10,468 nucleotides of DNA from Syntrophaceae bacterium (GTDB lineage Bacteria > Desulfobacterota > SM23-61): assembly GCA_003154025.1 (NCBI GenBank), contig PMCE01000124.1, positions 392 through 10,859 on the forward strand. The letters are read 5' to 3'. Below are positions 1 through 6,384 of this stretch, piece after piece (the first letter of the stretch is position 1; the number at the start of each line of letters is the position of its first letter). Both the position numbers and the translations under genes were made by a program. The notes beneath the pieces are model-generated. The model was not told where the DNA came from and made no database searches. It saw only the letters and a list, made by a program, of their open reading frames with translations.

Positions 1-849
1 CAGGGAGGCGGGAATGGGAACCTGGCTCTGGGCAAGCCTGTGCAGCAGTCGAGCACCGGTTACGGTGGGGACCCGCGGCGAGCCGTGGACGGGAACACCG
101 ACGGAAACTATGGGGCCAATTCAGTATCCCACACGGAAGGGCAGGCTCAACCTTGGTGGCAGGTGGATCTGGGGTCGGTCCAGGGAATCCGCAACATCCG
201 CATCTGGAACCGCACCGACTGCTGCGGGGAACGGCTGGCTAAGTTTTACGTGTTCGTCTCGGAGAATCCTTTTCCCCCGGGAGATACCAATAACATCCTG
301 AGTCAGCCGGGGGTATGGAATTATTTTCATGACGCGGCCGCGGGGAGGACGACGGACATCAACGTGAACCGCAACGGCCGGTATGTGCGGGTGCAGCTCT
401 CCGGGTCAAACTACCTCCAGTTGGCCGAGGTGGAGGTCTTCGGAGGGGTCGGGCAAGTTTCTTCCACCTACATTGCTCCTGTCTCCGGCTCCATTCTGGC
501 TGTCTCCGGCCAGCAAACCGGAAGGTCTTACACCAGCACCACTCCTCGACCCGTTTCGGGACCGGTTGATCTCACCGGAAGGTGGAGAGGAAATGACGGA
601 GGGGCTTATTTCCTGCGCCAGGTGGGAACCCAGGTCTGGTGGTATGGCCAGAGTGGGGACGGCGGCGGGAGTTGGACGAATGTCTTCCACGGCCGGATCG
701 AGGGCAATCAGGTCCTGGGCAGCTGGACCGATGTTCCCCACGGCCGGACCATGAACAGCGGCGAGATGTCCCTCCAGATCGTAGCCCCCAATCTCCTGCG
801 GGCCGTCAACCGGACCGGTGGTTTTGGCGGGAGTGAGTGGAGCCGGTAG
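1..849 (+). CDS. F-type lectin (fucolectin-like) domain protein with Trp/Gly-rich C-terminal domain, 5' partial
   Basis: The frame is open at the left edge and ends with TAG at 847-849, giving 282 visible residues. Its first residues already belong to the lectin fold (NLALGKPVQQSSTGYGG, then AVDGNTDGNY), so the true start and any signal peptide lie outside; the GTG at 40 is an internal Val. Visible residues 7-150 match an F-type lectin (F5/8 type C-like beta-barrel). The family fucose motif HX26RXDX4R/K is complete: His44, Arg71, Asp73, Arg78. The adjacent Cys74-Cys75 pair matches the contiguous disulfide known in eel fucolectin. A Ser/Thr/Pro-rich linker (about 155-187) leads to a C-terminal domain (about 188-282) rich in Trp and Gly (GRWRGNDGG, VWWYGQSGDGG, GSWTDVPHG, TGGFGGSEW). 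I recognise the style of this domain from bacterial secreted proteins but know no function for it. Likely role: secreted or surface binding of fucosylated glycans (inference). Fold assignment is firm; biological role is open. Confidence 0.85.
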   Translation, partial: QGGGNGNLALGKPVQQSSTGYGGDPRRAVDGNTDGNYGANSVSHTEGQAQPWWQVDLGSVQGIRNIRIWNRTDCCGERLAKFYVFVSENPFPPGDTNNILSQPGVWNYFHDAAAGRTTDINVNRNGRYVRVQLSGSNYLQLAEVEVFGGVGQVSSTYIAPVSGSILAVSGQQTGRSYTSTTPRPVSGPVDLTGRWRGNDGGAYFLRQVGTQVWWYGQSGDGGGSWTNVFHGRIEGNQVLGSWTDVPHGRTMNSGEMSLQIVAPNLLRAVNRTGGFGGSEWSR

Positions 850-866
850 GTTCCTCGGAAAAAGTT

Positions 867-905
867 GTAGGGGCACGATGTCCCGCCGAGGCGGGATGCC
901 CCTAC
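867..905. repeat. REP-like intergenic palindrome (bulged hairpin)
   Basis: Outer arms GTAGGGGCA (867-875) and TGCCCCTAC (897-905) pair over 9 bp. After a one-sided 5-base bulge (CGATG), inner arms TCCCGCC (881-887) and GGCGGGA (890-896) pair over 7 bp around a tiny loop. It starts 17 bases after the lectin stop. No T-run follows, so it is not a standard intrinsic terminator. GTAGGGGCA...TGCCCCTAC palindromes resemble dispersed intergenic repeats of many bacterial genomes, but this window holds only one copy. Confidence 0.7.
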
Positions 906-915
906 GACCCCCTAT

Positions 916-969
916 GAAGGATATTTCCTTCTTATCAACATGTTTGTATGAATGAGGCGCTAGGCGCCT
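916..969. other. Two small inverted repeats in the lectin-dac gap
   Basis: GAAGGA (916-921) pairs with TCCTTC (926-931) across a 4-base loop. AGGCGC (955-960) pairs with GCGCCT (964-969) across TAG. Neither is followed by a T-run. They may be weak transcript-end structures for the lectin gene or repeat debris. Nothing coding is visible here. Confidence 0.3.
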
Positions 970-1011
970 AAACGAAGGAGTTTGGATTTTCGATATTTGA
1001 ATTTCGAAATT

Positions 1012-1046
1012 GTTTCGGATTTCGAAATTCGGATTTCGAGTTTGAA
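1012..1046. repeat. Degenerate 7-base tandem repeat (RTTTCGR type), five units
   Basis: Five successive heptamers are in register: GTTTCGG (1012), ATTTCGA (1019), AATTCGG (1026), ATTTCGA (1033) and GTTTGAA (1040). A further ATTTCGA sits slightly out of phase at 1001-1007. The tract is AT-rich against its GC-rich surroundings. Similar 7-base-period triplets occur in two other gaps of this window (5249-5269 and 6276-6296). Confidence 0.65.
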
Positions 1047-1063
1047 ATATCCTTGGCTAGAAT
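1035..1063 (+). promoter_or_regulatory. Possible weak sigma70 promoter for the dac-glycosyltransferase pair
   Basis: TAGAAT (1058-1063) matches five of six -10 consensus bases. At 17-base spacing the -35 position reads TTCGAG (1035-1040), only about three of six. If used, the transcript would start near 1070, so the palindrome at 1071-1109 would sit at the very 5' end of the mRNA. Tentative. Confidence 0.3.
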
Positions 1064-1070
1064 TTCATTC

Positions 1071-1109
1071 CCCCCTCATCCTTCCCGCGTTCCGGGCGGG
1101 ATGAGGGGG
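1071..1109 (+). promoter_or_regulatory. Palindrome overlapping the dac ribosome-binding site
   Basis: CCCCCTCATCC (1071-1081) pairs perfectly with GGATGAGGGGG (1099-1109) over 11 bp. An inner CCCG/CGGG pairing (1084-1087 with 1093-1096) closes on a 5-base loop. The 3' arm contains the AGGGGGA Shine-Dalgarno (1104-1110) of the dac gene, so folding of the mRNA would mask it. It may be a translational control hairpin, or a dispersed palindromic repeat that happens to supply the ribosome-binding site. The pairing is directly visible; the regulatory role is inference. Confidence 0.55.
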
Positions 1110-1118
1110 AAGATGCCT

Positions 1119-1940
1119 ATGCGCACCCCTTTCGCCATAGTGGGCTCTTTAATCCTGCTGCTTTGTGCTTCTCCCTCGGGGGCCCAAAATGCGGGGGATC
1201 CTTTTCCCCGGGCGGCGGCCTCTTATCTTTTGGAGTTGAACGGCCAAACCCTATGGGCCCACCGGCCGACCGCCAAACTCCCTCTTGCCAGCCTTACCAA
1301 AATCATGACCGCTCTCCTGGTCATGGAGCGAGGCAGGCTTGAAGAGATCGTTACCCTAAGCCCGGCGGCCTCCCGGGAGACCGGGACACGCATCGGCCTC
1401 CGGCAAGGCGAAAAGGTGAGGGCCGACTTCCTGCTTACCGCGGCGCTCCTCATGTCCGCCAACGACGCCTGTCGCGCCCTGGCGGAGCATATCGGAGGTC
1501 ATGAGCCCGGCTTCGTCGCCATGATGAACCGCCGGGCAAAAGAGTTGGGAATGGAGGGAACTCGTTTTTCCAATTCCAGCGGCCATGACCATGACGGCCA
1601 CTATTCCTGCGCGCGCGACCTGGCCATCCTCGCCGGAACTGCCCTTAAGCATCCTGCCTTTTCCGAACAGGTAAAGCTGGTCAGCGCGAATATAGCCACC
1701 GTGGAAGGTCGATCGTTCTACTTTGAAAACAAGAATGAGCTCATCGGGCGTTACCCCGGAGCGGTAGGGGTGAAGACCGGGTTTACGCCCAAAGCCGGGA
1801 AATGTCTGGTCGCTCTGGCGGAACGGGCTGGTTCGAAAGCCCTCCTGGTGCTCTTGAATGCCCCCAACCGCTGGTGGGACGCGGAGGCCATGCTCAATGA
1901 GGCCTTCCGCCTGGCGAAAAAGGCGGACTCGAAGCCATGA
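1119..1940 (+). CDS. D-alanyl-D-alanine carboxypeptidase/endopeptidase, PBP5/PBP7 (peptidase S11) family
   Basis: A 273-residue serine peptidase that trims D-Ala-D-Ala peptide stems or cross-links of peptidoglycan in the periplasm. All three penicillin-binding motifs are present in order with normal spacing: SLTK (Ser58 nucleophile, Lys61), SAN (113-115) and KTG (219-221). MRTPFAIVGSLILLLCASPS followed by GA-Q is a good signal peptide. The start at 1119 is preferred because AGGGGGA lies 8 bases upstream. In-frame ATGs at 1113 and 1101 and a TTG at 1053 would add a polar leader with poorer ribosome-binding sites. The protein stops after the catalytic domain; the C-terminal domain and amphipathic anchor of classical PBP5 (about 400 residues) are absent, so it resembles the shorter DacF/PbpG-type enzymes. 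It overlaps the next gene by 4 bases, implying co-translation. Carboxypeptidase versus endopeptidase activity cannot be settled from sequence. Confidence 0.93.
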   Translation: MRTPFAIVGSLILLLCASPSGAQNAGDPFPRAAASYLLELNGQTLWAHRPTAKLPLASLTKIMTALLVMERGRLEEIVTLSPAASRETGTRIGLRQGEKVRADFLLTAALLMSANDACRALAEHIGGHEPGFVAMMNRRAKELGMEGTRFSNSSGHDHDGHYSCARDLAILAGTALKHPAFSEQVKLVSANIATVEGRSFYFENKNELIGRYPGAVGVKTGFTPKAGKCLVALAERAGSKALLVLLNAPNRWWDAEAMLNEAFRLAKKADSKP

Positions 1941-3295
1941 TGCATCTATTGCCCTCCCTGGCGCTTGCGGGGGCCGTAGTCCTGGCCTACGTGAATTCCT
2001 TCGCGGGAGTGTTTCAGTTTGACGACTTCAACGTCATCGTGGGAAACCCGGCGGTCCACTCCTGGCAGGCCTGGCTTGCCGATTCGCCCACCGGGATCCG
2101 TCCCCTTCTGAAGTTCACTTACATGCTGAACTGGACCTGGGGAGTGGGAACCTTCGGTTTCCATCTTTTGAACACCCTCATCCAGGCCGTCAATGCCATC
2201 CTGATCTATCATCTTTCCCGAAAATTTCTCGAAAACCTTCTCCTTCCTCTCCCCAAGGCCGCCGCCTTTACTTGCGCCCTGATCTTCGCCCTTCATCCCG
2301 TCCAGACGGAAGCGGTCACCTACATCAGCGGTCGATCCACCTCGCTCATGGCCATGTTTTACCTTGGAAGTCTTCTGGCCTACGCTCACGGCCGCGACCA
2401 GGGCAACCGCTGGCTGCTCTACCTGGCATCTCCTCTCCTTTTTATTCTGGCGGTCTTGACCAAGGAGACGGCGGTGACTTTACCCCTTGCCCTTCTCCTT
2501 TGGGACCGGACCAGGTACTTCAAAGAGCCGTGGAAGCAGACCATGAAAAACCTAGGCGTCCATGCCGGCTTGCTCGCCAGCATGACCGTCGTCTTTGCGG
2601 CGCATCGGGGATACATGAAGTTCTTCGAAGCCTGTTTCCAGACCCGGGGCTGGGAGGAGAACCTGTTGACTCAAATCAACGCCATCCCCCACCTGCTTTC
2701 CAGGCTCCTCCTCTTCCCTTCCCTCAACATCGACCCCGACCTCCCCCTGGTCTCAGGATGGGATTCTTTGCTCTTTGCGCAGGCCCTTCTGCTGGCCGCT
2801 CTGATCTCCATGGGGCTGATCTGCCTCCGGCGAAGACCCTCGCTTGGATTCGGCCTTCTATGGTTCTTCATCCATATGCTGCCCACGAACTCCTTCATCC
2901 CGCGGCTCGACATCGCCAACGACCGGCAGCTCTACCTGGCATCCTGGGGACTCTCTCTGGCTTTCGGCAGCGAATGGCAAAGGGTGGCGGGAACCCTAAA
3001 GCGGAGATCGGTTTTATCCCCTGCCTTGACGGCCCTTCTGGCCCTTATCCTCTGTTTCTTCACCCTGTCGCGCAACGAGGTGTATCGGAGCGAAGTCGCC
3101 CTGTGGGAGGATACGGCGCAAAAATCTCCGCACAAGGCCCGGGTTCACAACAACCTCGGCTACGCTTACTACCTATCGGGAAGGTACGCAGACGCGCAAA
3201 GGGCCTATCTCACTGCTCTGCGTCTGAAGCCCGACGATTCCCTGGCCCGCAATAACCTTAACCTCCTTGAGAATCTCCGGGCTAGAAAAGGTTAG
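1937..3295 (+). CDS. TMTC-like multi-pass GT-C glycosyltransferase with C-terminal TPR repeats
   Basis: A 452-residue integral membrane protein with about nine to eleven hydrophobic segments (for example 5-20, 78-93, 110-120, 138-150, 160-190, 208-222, 278-297, 303-316, 360-377), followed by a soluble tail of about 55 residues. The first extracytoplasmic loop carries QFDDFNVI (Asp29-Asp30), the acidic pair expected for lipid-phosphate-sugar-dependent GT-C enzymes. HPVQTEAVTYISGR (120-133) is close to the signature of TMTC/DUF1736 proteins, and NDRQLYLASWG (328-338) matches a conserved later loop. The tail (about 401-447) reads as one full TPR (HNNLGYAYYLSGRYADAQRA) plus part of another. Eukaryotic TMTCs are protein O-mannosyltransferases; the bacterial acceptor is unknown. 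ATG at 1937 overlaps the dac stop, and the adjacent ATG at 1940 is equally possible. Coupling to a peptidoglycan enzyme suggests envelope glycosylation (inference). The TPR tail is shorter than in animal TMTCs. Confidence 0.8.
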   Translation: MMHLLPSLALAGAVVLAYVNSFAGVFQFDDFNVIVGNPAVHSWQAWLADSPTGIRPLLKFTYMLNWTWGVGTFGFHLLNTLIQAVNAILIYHLSRKFLENLLLPLPKAAAFTCALIFALHPVQTEAVTYISGRSTSLMAMFYLGSLLAYAHGRDQGNRWLLYLASPLLFILAVLTKETAVTLPLALLLWDRTRYFKEPWKQTMKNLGVHAGLLASMTVVFAAHRGYMKFFEACFQTRGWEENLLTQINAIPHLLSRLLLFPSLNIDPDLPLVSGWDSLLFAQALLLAALISMGLICLRRRPSLGFGLLWFFIHMLPTNSFIPRLDIANDRQLYLASWGLSLAFGSEWQRVAGTLKRRSVLSPALTALLALILCFFTLSRNEVYRSEVALWEDTAQKSPHKARVHNNLGYAYYLSGRYADAQRAYLTALRLKPDDSLARNNLNLLENLRARKG

Positions 3296-3381
3296 CCTAG
3301 AGGAGGATCGTTTTCTTTGTCGCTGAGCACGCCAAACATCCTTCTTCTACCTTTTCATTCCCTTTCTTTCTTCCTATTTTC

Positions 3382-3410
3382 TTGACAATCATTCCCCGTT
3401 TTTGTATCTT
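3382..3410 (+). promoter_or_regulatory. Strong candidate sigma70 promoter for the atuA-like operon
   Basis: A perfect TTGACA (3382-3387) is followed after exactly 17 bases by TATCTT (3405-3410), within a 217-base gap whose T-rich upstream part (3340-3381) stands out from the GC-rich genes. Predicted transcription start is near 3417, leaving a 5' leader of about 95 bases before the ATG at 3513. I see no clear terminator for the preceding gene in this gap; GGCTA/TAGCC around its stop is too weak to call. Confidence 0.65.
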
Positions 3411-3497
3411 CCAACCACGTTCAAGAAAGAATCGCTTCCCCTGTCCGCTCACTCTGCTCTCGGCCTGCAAATGACTCCGGGGTTTCCAGGAAGGAAT

Positions 3498-3503
3498 AGG
3501 AGG
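3498..3503 (+). promoter_or_regulatory. Shine-Dalgarno AGGAGG fixing the atuA-like start
   Basis: AGGAGG with 9-base spacing to the ATG at 3513. This rules against longer starts in the same open frame (from 3402), where the extra 37 residues look non-coding and overlap the promoter. Confidence 0.8.
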
Positions 3504-3512
3504 AAAAAGAGA

Positions 3513-4886
3513 ATGAAGGAAATCAAACTCTTTGGTCCCTTCGGGAATCTGGGCTACGGGGGGGTCACGGAAGAAGTCTGGGAGAAGACCATGGCCTGGA
3601 AGCCCGACTTGATCTTCCAGCAGGGGACCTCCTCGGACCCGGGGCCCGGCTATCTGGGAACCGGCACCCCCTACGCCGACCGGGCGGGGATCAAATATGA
3701 CTTGACGAGAATGATCTGCTCGGCCCAAGAGCTGAGGATCCCCTTCATCGCCTCTCTCGGCGGCGGGGGAAGCAATGAGGCGCTGGAATGGAACCTGGGG
3801 ATCATCGACGAGATCGCCCGGGAAAATCATATCCGGTTCAAAGCCGCGGTCATCAGCAGCGATGTCGACAAGGAATTCATCAAAGAGAAGCTGCGCCAGG
3901 GGGCCAAAGCGAAAGCGGTCGATCCTCATTTCAAACTGCCCGAGTACCTGACCCCGGAGATGGTGGACGAGAGCAAGGTCATCGTATCCCAGATGGGCCC
4001 TGAGCCCATCATGAAAGCGCTGGACCTGGATGTGCAGATGGTTCTGACCGGCCGGGCCAACGACACCTCCCTGCCCCTGGCCTTCGCCCTCAAGAAAGGT
4101 TTCCCCCGGGGTCTTTCCCTCCAGATGGCCAAGGTCGTGGAATGCAGCGGCTGGGCGGTCCTGCGGGACGACCACATTCTCTTCCCCAGCCTGGACCCCA
4201 ACAAAGAGAGGTTTAAGAGCGCCCTGGGGATCATCTCCCACGGAGTTTTCTACGAGCGGAGAGACCCCACCAGGCCGGAGTATATGCCCGGAGGACACCT
4301 GGACATCACCAACGCCCGATGGGAGCAGCTGGAAGGGCTTACGACCAAGGCCTACGGTGGAGTGTGGGTGGACGATCCCTACCGGGTGAAGCTGGAAGGA
4401 GTGAAGAGGATCGGGTACCGCTCCGTATGCATCGCCGGGATGCGGGACCCCTGGCTCATCTCCAAGGTGGAGGACGGGTCCTACTTGAAAATGGCGCAGG
4501 AGACGGCCGGGAAGAAAATCTCCGACGCGGGAATCTCCCCGGAAGACTACCAGATCCACTACAAGGTCTATGGACGGGACGGAGTGATGGGGGACCTGGA
4601 GCCGCAGAAGAAGATCACCGCCCATGAGCTGGGGTTCATCATCGATGTGATCGGAAGAACGCCCGAGATCTCCAAGGCGGTCTGCATGTTCGCCCGCCTG
4701 CAGATGCTCCATCTGCCCTACCCGGGAAGGCTGACCACGGCCGGGAACGTGGCCATCGCCTTCTCCCCTTCGGATATTTACGTGGGGGAGACCTATGTAT
4801 TCAACATCTGGCACCTCCTCCCCCTGAAAGGCGAGGAAATACATAAAATCTTCAAGACCCGAATTGTGGAATTTCCCAAACCGTAA
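3513..4886 (+). CDS. Acyclic terpene utilisation AtuA family protein (DUF1446)
   Basis: A 457-residue cytoplasmic protein; no signal peptide or membrane segment is visible. Family hallmarks are present: N-terminal GNLGYGGVTEEVWEK, DLIFQQGTSSDPGPGYLG (32-49), the glycine loop SLGGGGSNEALEW (81-93), MVLTGRANDTSLPLAFALK (177-194), VVECSGW (208-214) and GGHLDITNARWEQ (260-272). AtuA of Pseudomonas belongs to the citronellol/geraniol (acyclic terpene) catabolic cluster, but its reaction is undefined, and family members occur in many genomes without terpene genes. The function here is therefore unknown and possibly CoA- or acid-linked. The start is fixed by the AGGAGG site at 3498-3503. The next gene, DUF4387, lies 14 bases downstream and is the usual partner of this family, so the two probably act as a complex (inference). 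No other atu genes are visible. Confidence 0.88.
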   Translation: MKEIKLFGPFGNLGYGGVTEEVWEKTMAWKPDLIFQQGTSSDPGPGYLGTGTPYADRAGIKYDLTRMICSAQELRIPFIASLGGGGSNEALEWNLGIIDEIARENHIRFKAAVISSDVDKEFIKEKLRQGAKAKAVDPHFKLPEYLTPEMVDESKVIVSQMGPEPIMKALDLDVQMVLTGRANDTSLPLAFALKKGFPRGLSLQMAKVVECSGWAVLRDDHILFPSLDPNKERFKSALGIISHGVFYERRDPTRPEYMPGGHLDITNARWEQLEGLTTKAYGGVWVDDPYRVKLEGVKRIGYRSVCIAGMRDPWLISKVEDGSYLKMAQETAGKKISDAGISPEDYQIHYKVYGRDGVMGDLEPQKKITAHELGFIIDVIGRTPEISKAVCMFARLQMLHLPYPGRLTTAGNVAIAFSPSDIYVGETYVFNIWHLLPLKGEEIHKIFKTRIVEFPKP

Positions 4887-4900
4887 GGGGGTGGGCAACG

Positions 4901-5236
4901 ATGGCTGCGGATGGCAAACAAAAAACGGTCAACATCCTGGAGCTGGTCTCGCTGCTGCGTTCCAAGAACGCCGGGCCTCTCTACCTGGGCTTCGACCTCA
5001 TGTTCAAGGATGAAAAAGGTTATGCTCTGGGGAAAAAATACATAACCAAGAAAATGATCGCCGACCTCTACCGCCTCCCCGTGGAACGGGTGGTCGACCT
5101 CATCCCCTACGACCCAGGTCGGGGAATCAAGATCACCATCTCCCGGTCGGCCATCAGCGGCGACCCGGAAGACACGGATGTGTACGGCTCGCAGCAACAC
5201 GTTCCCCTCATGGGGATCGAGCTTCCCCGGGAATAG
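4901..5236 (+). CDS. DUF4387 family protein, partner of AtuA-like protein
   Basis: A small soluble protein of 111 residues, normal for the family. Diagnostic features are LVSLLRSKNAGPLYLGFDLM (15-34), ITKKMIADLYRLP (48-60) and the C-terminal DTDVYGSQQHVPLMGIELP (91-109). DUF4387 is typically encoded beside, or fused behind, the DUF1446/AtuA domain. Its biochemical role is unknown; the constant pairing suggests a subunit or regulatory partner. An AGGGGGTG ribosome-binding stretch begins at the stop codon of the upstream gene and lies about 7 bases before the ATG, so translation is probably coupled. After its stop there is a 70-base gap containing a heptamer repeat before the transporter ATPase genes. 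Confidence 0.85.
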   Translation: MAADGKQKTVNILELVSLLRSKNAGPLYLGFDLMFKDEKGYALGKKYITKKMIADLYRLPVERVVDLIPYDPGRGIKITISRSAISGDPEDTDVYGSQQHVPLMGIELPRE

Positions 5237-5248
5237 AAAACCGGATAT

Positions 5249-5269
5249 GTTTCGCGTTTCGGGTTTCGA
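5249..5269. repeat. 7-base tandem repeat, three units (GTTTCGN)
   Basis: GTTTCGC, GTTTCGG and GTTTCGA follow each other exactly from 5249 to 5269, differing only in the last base of each unit. The tract lies between the DUF4387 stop and dppD. It has the same period as, and related sequence to, the tracts at 1012-1046 and 6276-6296. Confidence 0.65.
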
Positions 5270-5306
5270 CCTACGATGACCCGGGCATGTTGGAGAGAAC
5301 TCTGAG

Positions 5307-6272
5307 ATGATCCTGGAGGTGAGAGACCTTAAGACCCATTTTTTCACTCCCGAAGGGGTGGTAAAGGCCGTCGATGGGGTTTCCTATGATGTTGCCGAAG
5401 GGGAGACCGTGGCCCTCGTGGGGGAGAGCGGCTGCGGCAAATCGGTGAGTGCCCTTTCCATCATGGGACTGATCCCCCACCCGCCCGGGCGGATCGTAAA
5501 CGGGGAGATCCGGTTCAAGGGCCGGGACTTGCGGCAGCTGGACGCGGAGGGGATGAGGAGGACTCGGGGGAAAGAGATCGCCATGGTCTTCCAGGAACCC
5601 ATGACCTCTTTGAACCCGGTCCTCACCATCGGCCGGCAGATGACCGAAACCGTGGAAGCCCACCTGAACATGGGGAAGGAAGAGGCCAACCGAAGGGCGA
5701 TGGAGATGCTCAAGTGGGTCGGAATTCCCGACCCCCAGCGGAGGCTGGCCCAATACCCCCATCAATTCTCGGGCGGGATGCGCCAGCGGGTGATGATTGC
5801 CATGGCCCTCAGCTGCGACCCCAGCCTGATCCTGGCGGACGAACCCACGACGGCCCTGGACGTGACCATCCAGGCCCAGATTTTGGAGCTCTTGAAAGAA
5901 CTGACGCGGCAGAAGGGCGTCTCCCTGATCGTCATCACCCACAACCTGGGCGTGGTGGCCCGCTACGCCGACCGGGTGAACGTCATGTACGCCGGGAAAA
6001 TTATCGAATGCGGATTGGCCCAGGAGATCTACCATCACCCCCGGCATCCCTATACCTTGGGCCTCCTGCACTCCGTGCCCCGGCTGGATCAGCCCAAGAA
6101 GTCCAAACTGGAACCCATCGAAGGCCAACCCCCGGACCTGGCCCATCTTCCCGCGGGCTGCAGTTTCCGCCCACGGTGCAAGTTTGGGGGTGAGAAATGC
6201 GACCATGAAGGTCCGACCTTGCGAGAGGTGGGGGAGAAACATTTCTGCGCCTGCTCGAGGGAGGGGGAATAG
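5307..6272 (+). CDS. Oligopeptide/dipeptide ABC transporter ATP-binding protein, DppD/OppD type
   Basis: A 321-residue cytoplasmic ATPase subunit of a peptide/nickel-type (PepT) ABC importer. Motifs in order: Walker A GESGCGKS (39-46), Q-loop Gln96 in [10 protein letters not shown], signature FSGGMRQR (154-161, the variant usual for DppD/OppD), Walker B LILADEP (174-180) with catalytic Glu179, D-loop ALD, and switch His212. The C-terminal oligo_HPY extension (about 230-321) contains [12 protein letters not shown], then Cys285, Cys291, Cys298, Cys314 and Cys316; the equivalent cysteines bind an iron-sulphur cluster in some structurally studied OppD/DppD proteins. GGAGAG 9 bases upstream supports the ATG at 5307. 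Its natural partner is the DppF-like gene downstream. No permease or substrate-binding gene is in the window, so the transported compound cannot be named; this subfamily also handles nickel chelates, opines and other small molecules. Confidence 0.94.
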   Translation: MILEVRDLKTHFFTPEGVVKAVDGVSYDVAEGETVALVGESGCGKSVSALSIMGLIPHPPGRIVNGEIRFKGRDLRQLDAEGMRRTRGKEIAMVFQEPMTSLNPVLTIGRQMTETVEAHLNMGKEEANRRAMEMLKWVGIPDPQRRLAQYPHQFSGGMRQRVMIAMALSCDPSLILADEPTTALDVTIQAQILELLKELTRQKGVSLIVITHNLGVVARYADRVNVMYAGKIIECGLAQEIYHHPRHPYTLGLLHSVPRLDQPKKSKLEPIEGQPPDLAHLPAGCSFRPRCKFGGEKCDHEGPTLREVGEKHFCACSREGE

Positions 6273-6275
6273 AAA

Positions 6276-6301
6276 ATTGCGCATTGCGAATTGCGGAATT
6301 G
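6276..6301. repeat. 7-base tandem repeat, three units (ATTGCGN) plus partial fourth
   Basis: ATTGCGC (6276), ATTGCGA (6283) and ATTGCGG (6290) are in perfect 7-base register, then AATTG trails off. It begins just after the dppD stop. As in the tract at 5249, each unit ends in a different base. With that tract it brackets the dppD gene. Confidence 0.65.
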
Positions 6302-6311
6302 TAAAACCTCC

Positions 6312-6333
6312 TTCCGAAATCGTCAGTTCGGAA
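6312..6333. other. Inverted repeat in the dppD-dppF gap
   Basis: TTCCGAA (6312-6318) pairs with TTCGGAA (6327-6333) over 7 bp around an 8-base loop. It lies in the unusually wide (112-base) gap between the two ATPase genes. No T-run follows, so read-through to dppF is expected. It may be repeat debris or an mRNA processing/stability hairpin. Confidence 0.4.
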
Positions 6334-6384
6334 TTGAAATGCCCTCTTTGGTTTCGCTGCTGGAATTAGGTCAAGGGAAAATGA

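Noticed and set aside
40..849. GTG at 40 as the start of the lectin gene
   Set aside because: The frame is open to the window edge, and the residues before it (NLALGKP) are a conserved part of the F-type lectin fold.
1053..1118. TTG 1053 or ATG 1101 as the dac start
   Set aside because: They add a polar, Pro/Arg-rich leader before an otherwise standard signal peptide, and their ribosome sites are weaker than AGGGGGA ahead of 1119.
850..1118. CRISPR array or tRNA in the repeat-rich gap
   Set aside because: Repeats are 7-base units or single palindromes without regular spacers, and no cloverleaf-like sequence is visible.
2272..3255. A 327-codon + strand frame inside the glycosyltransferase gene
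   Set aside because: Pro/Arg/Ser-rich reading in the wrong frame; the overlapping frame has membrane segments, TMTC signatures and TPR motifs.
3297..4898. A 533-codon open frame on the minus strand opposite the AtuA-like gene
   Set aside because: Its composition (Gly/His/Asp/Val-rich) and exact coincidence with a well-matched family gene on the + strand mark it as a mirror of codon use in GC-rich DNA.
5271..6284. A 337-codon open frame on the minus strand opposite dppD
   Set aside because: Antisense shadow of a gene with all ABC ATPase motifs; no ribosome-binding site or family resemblance.
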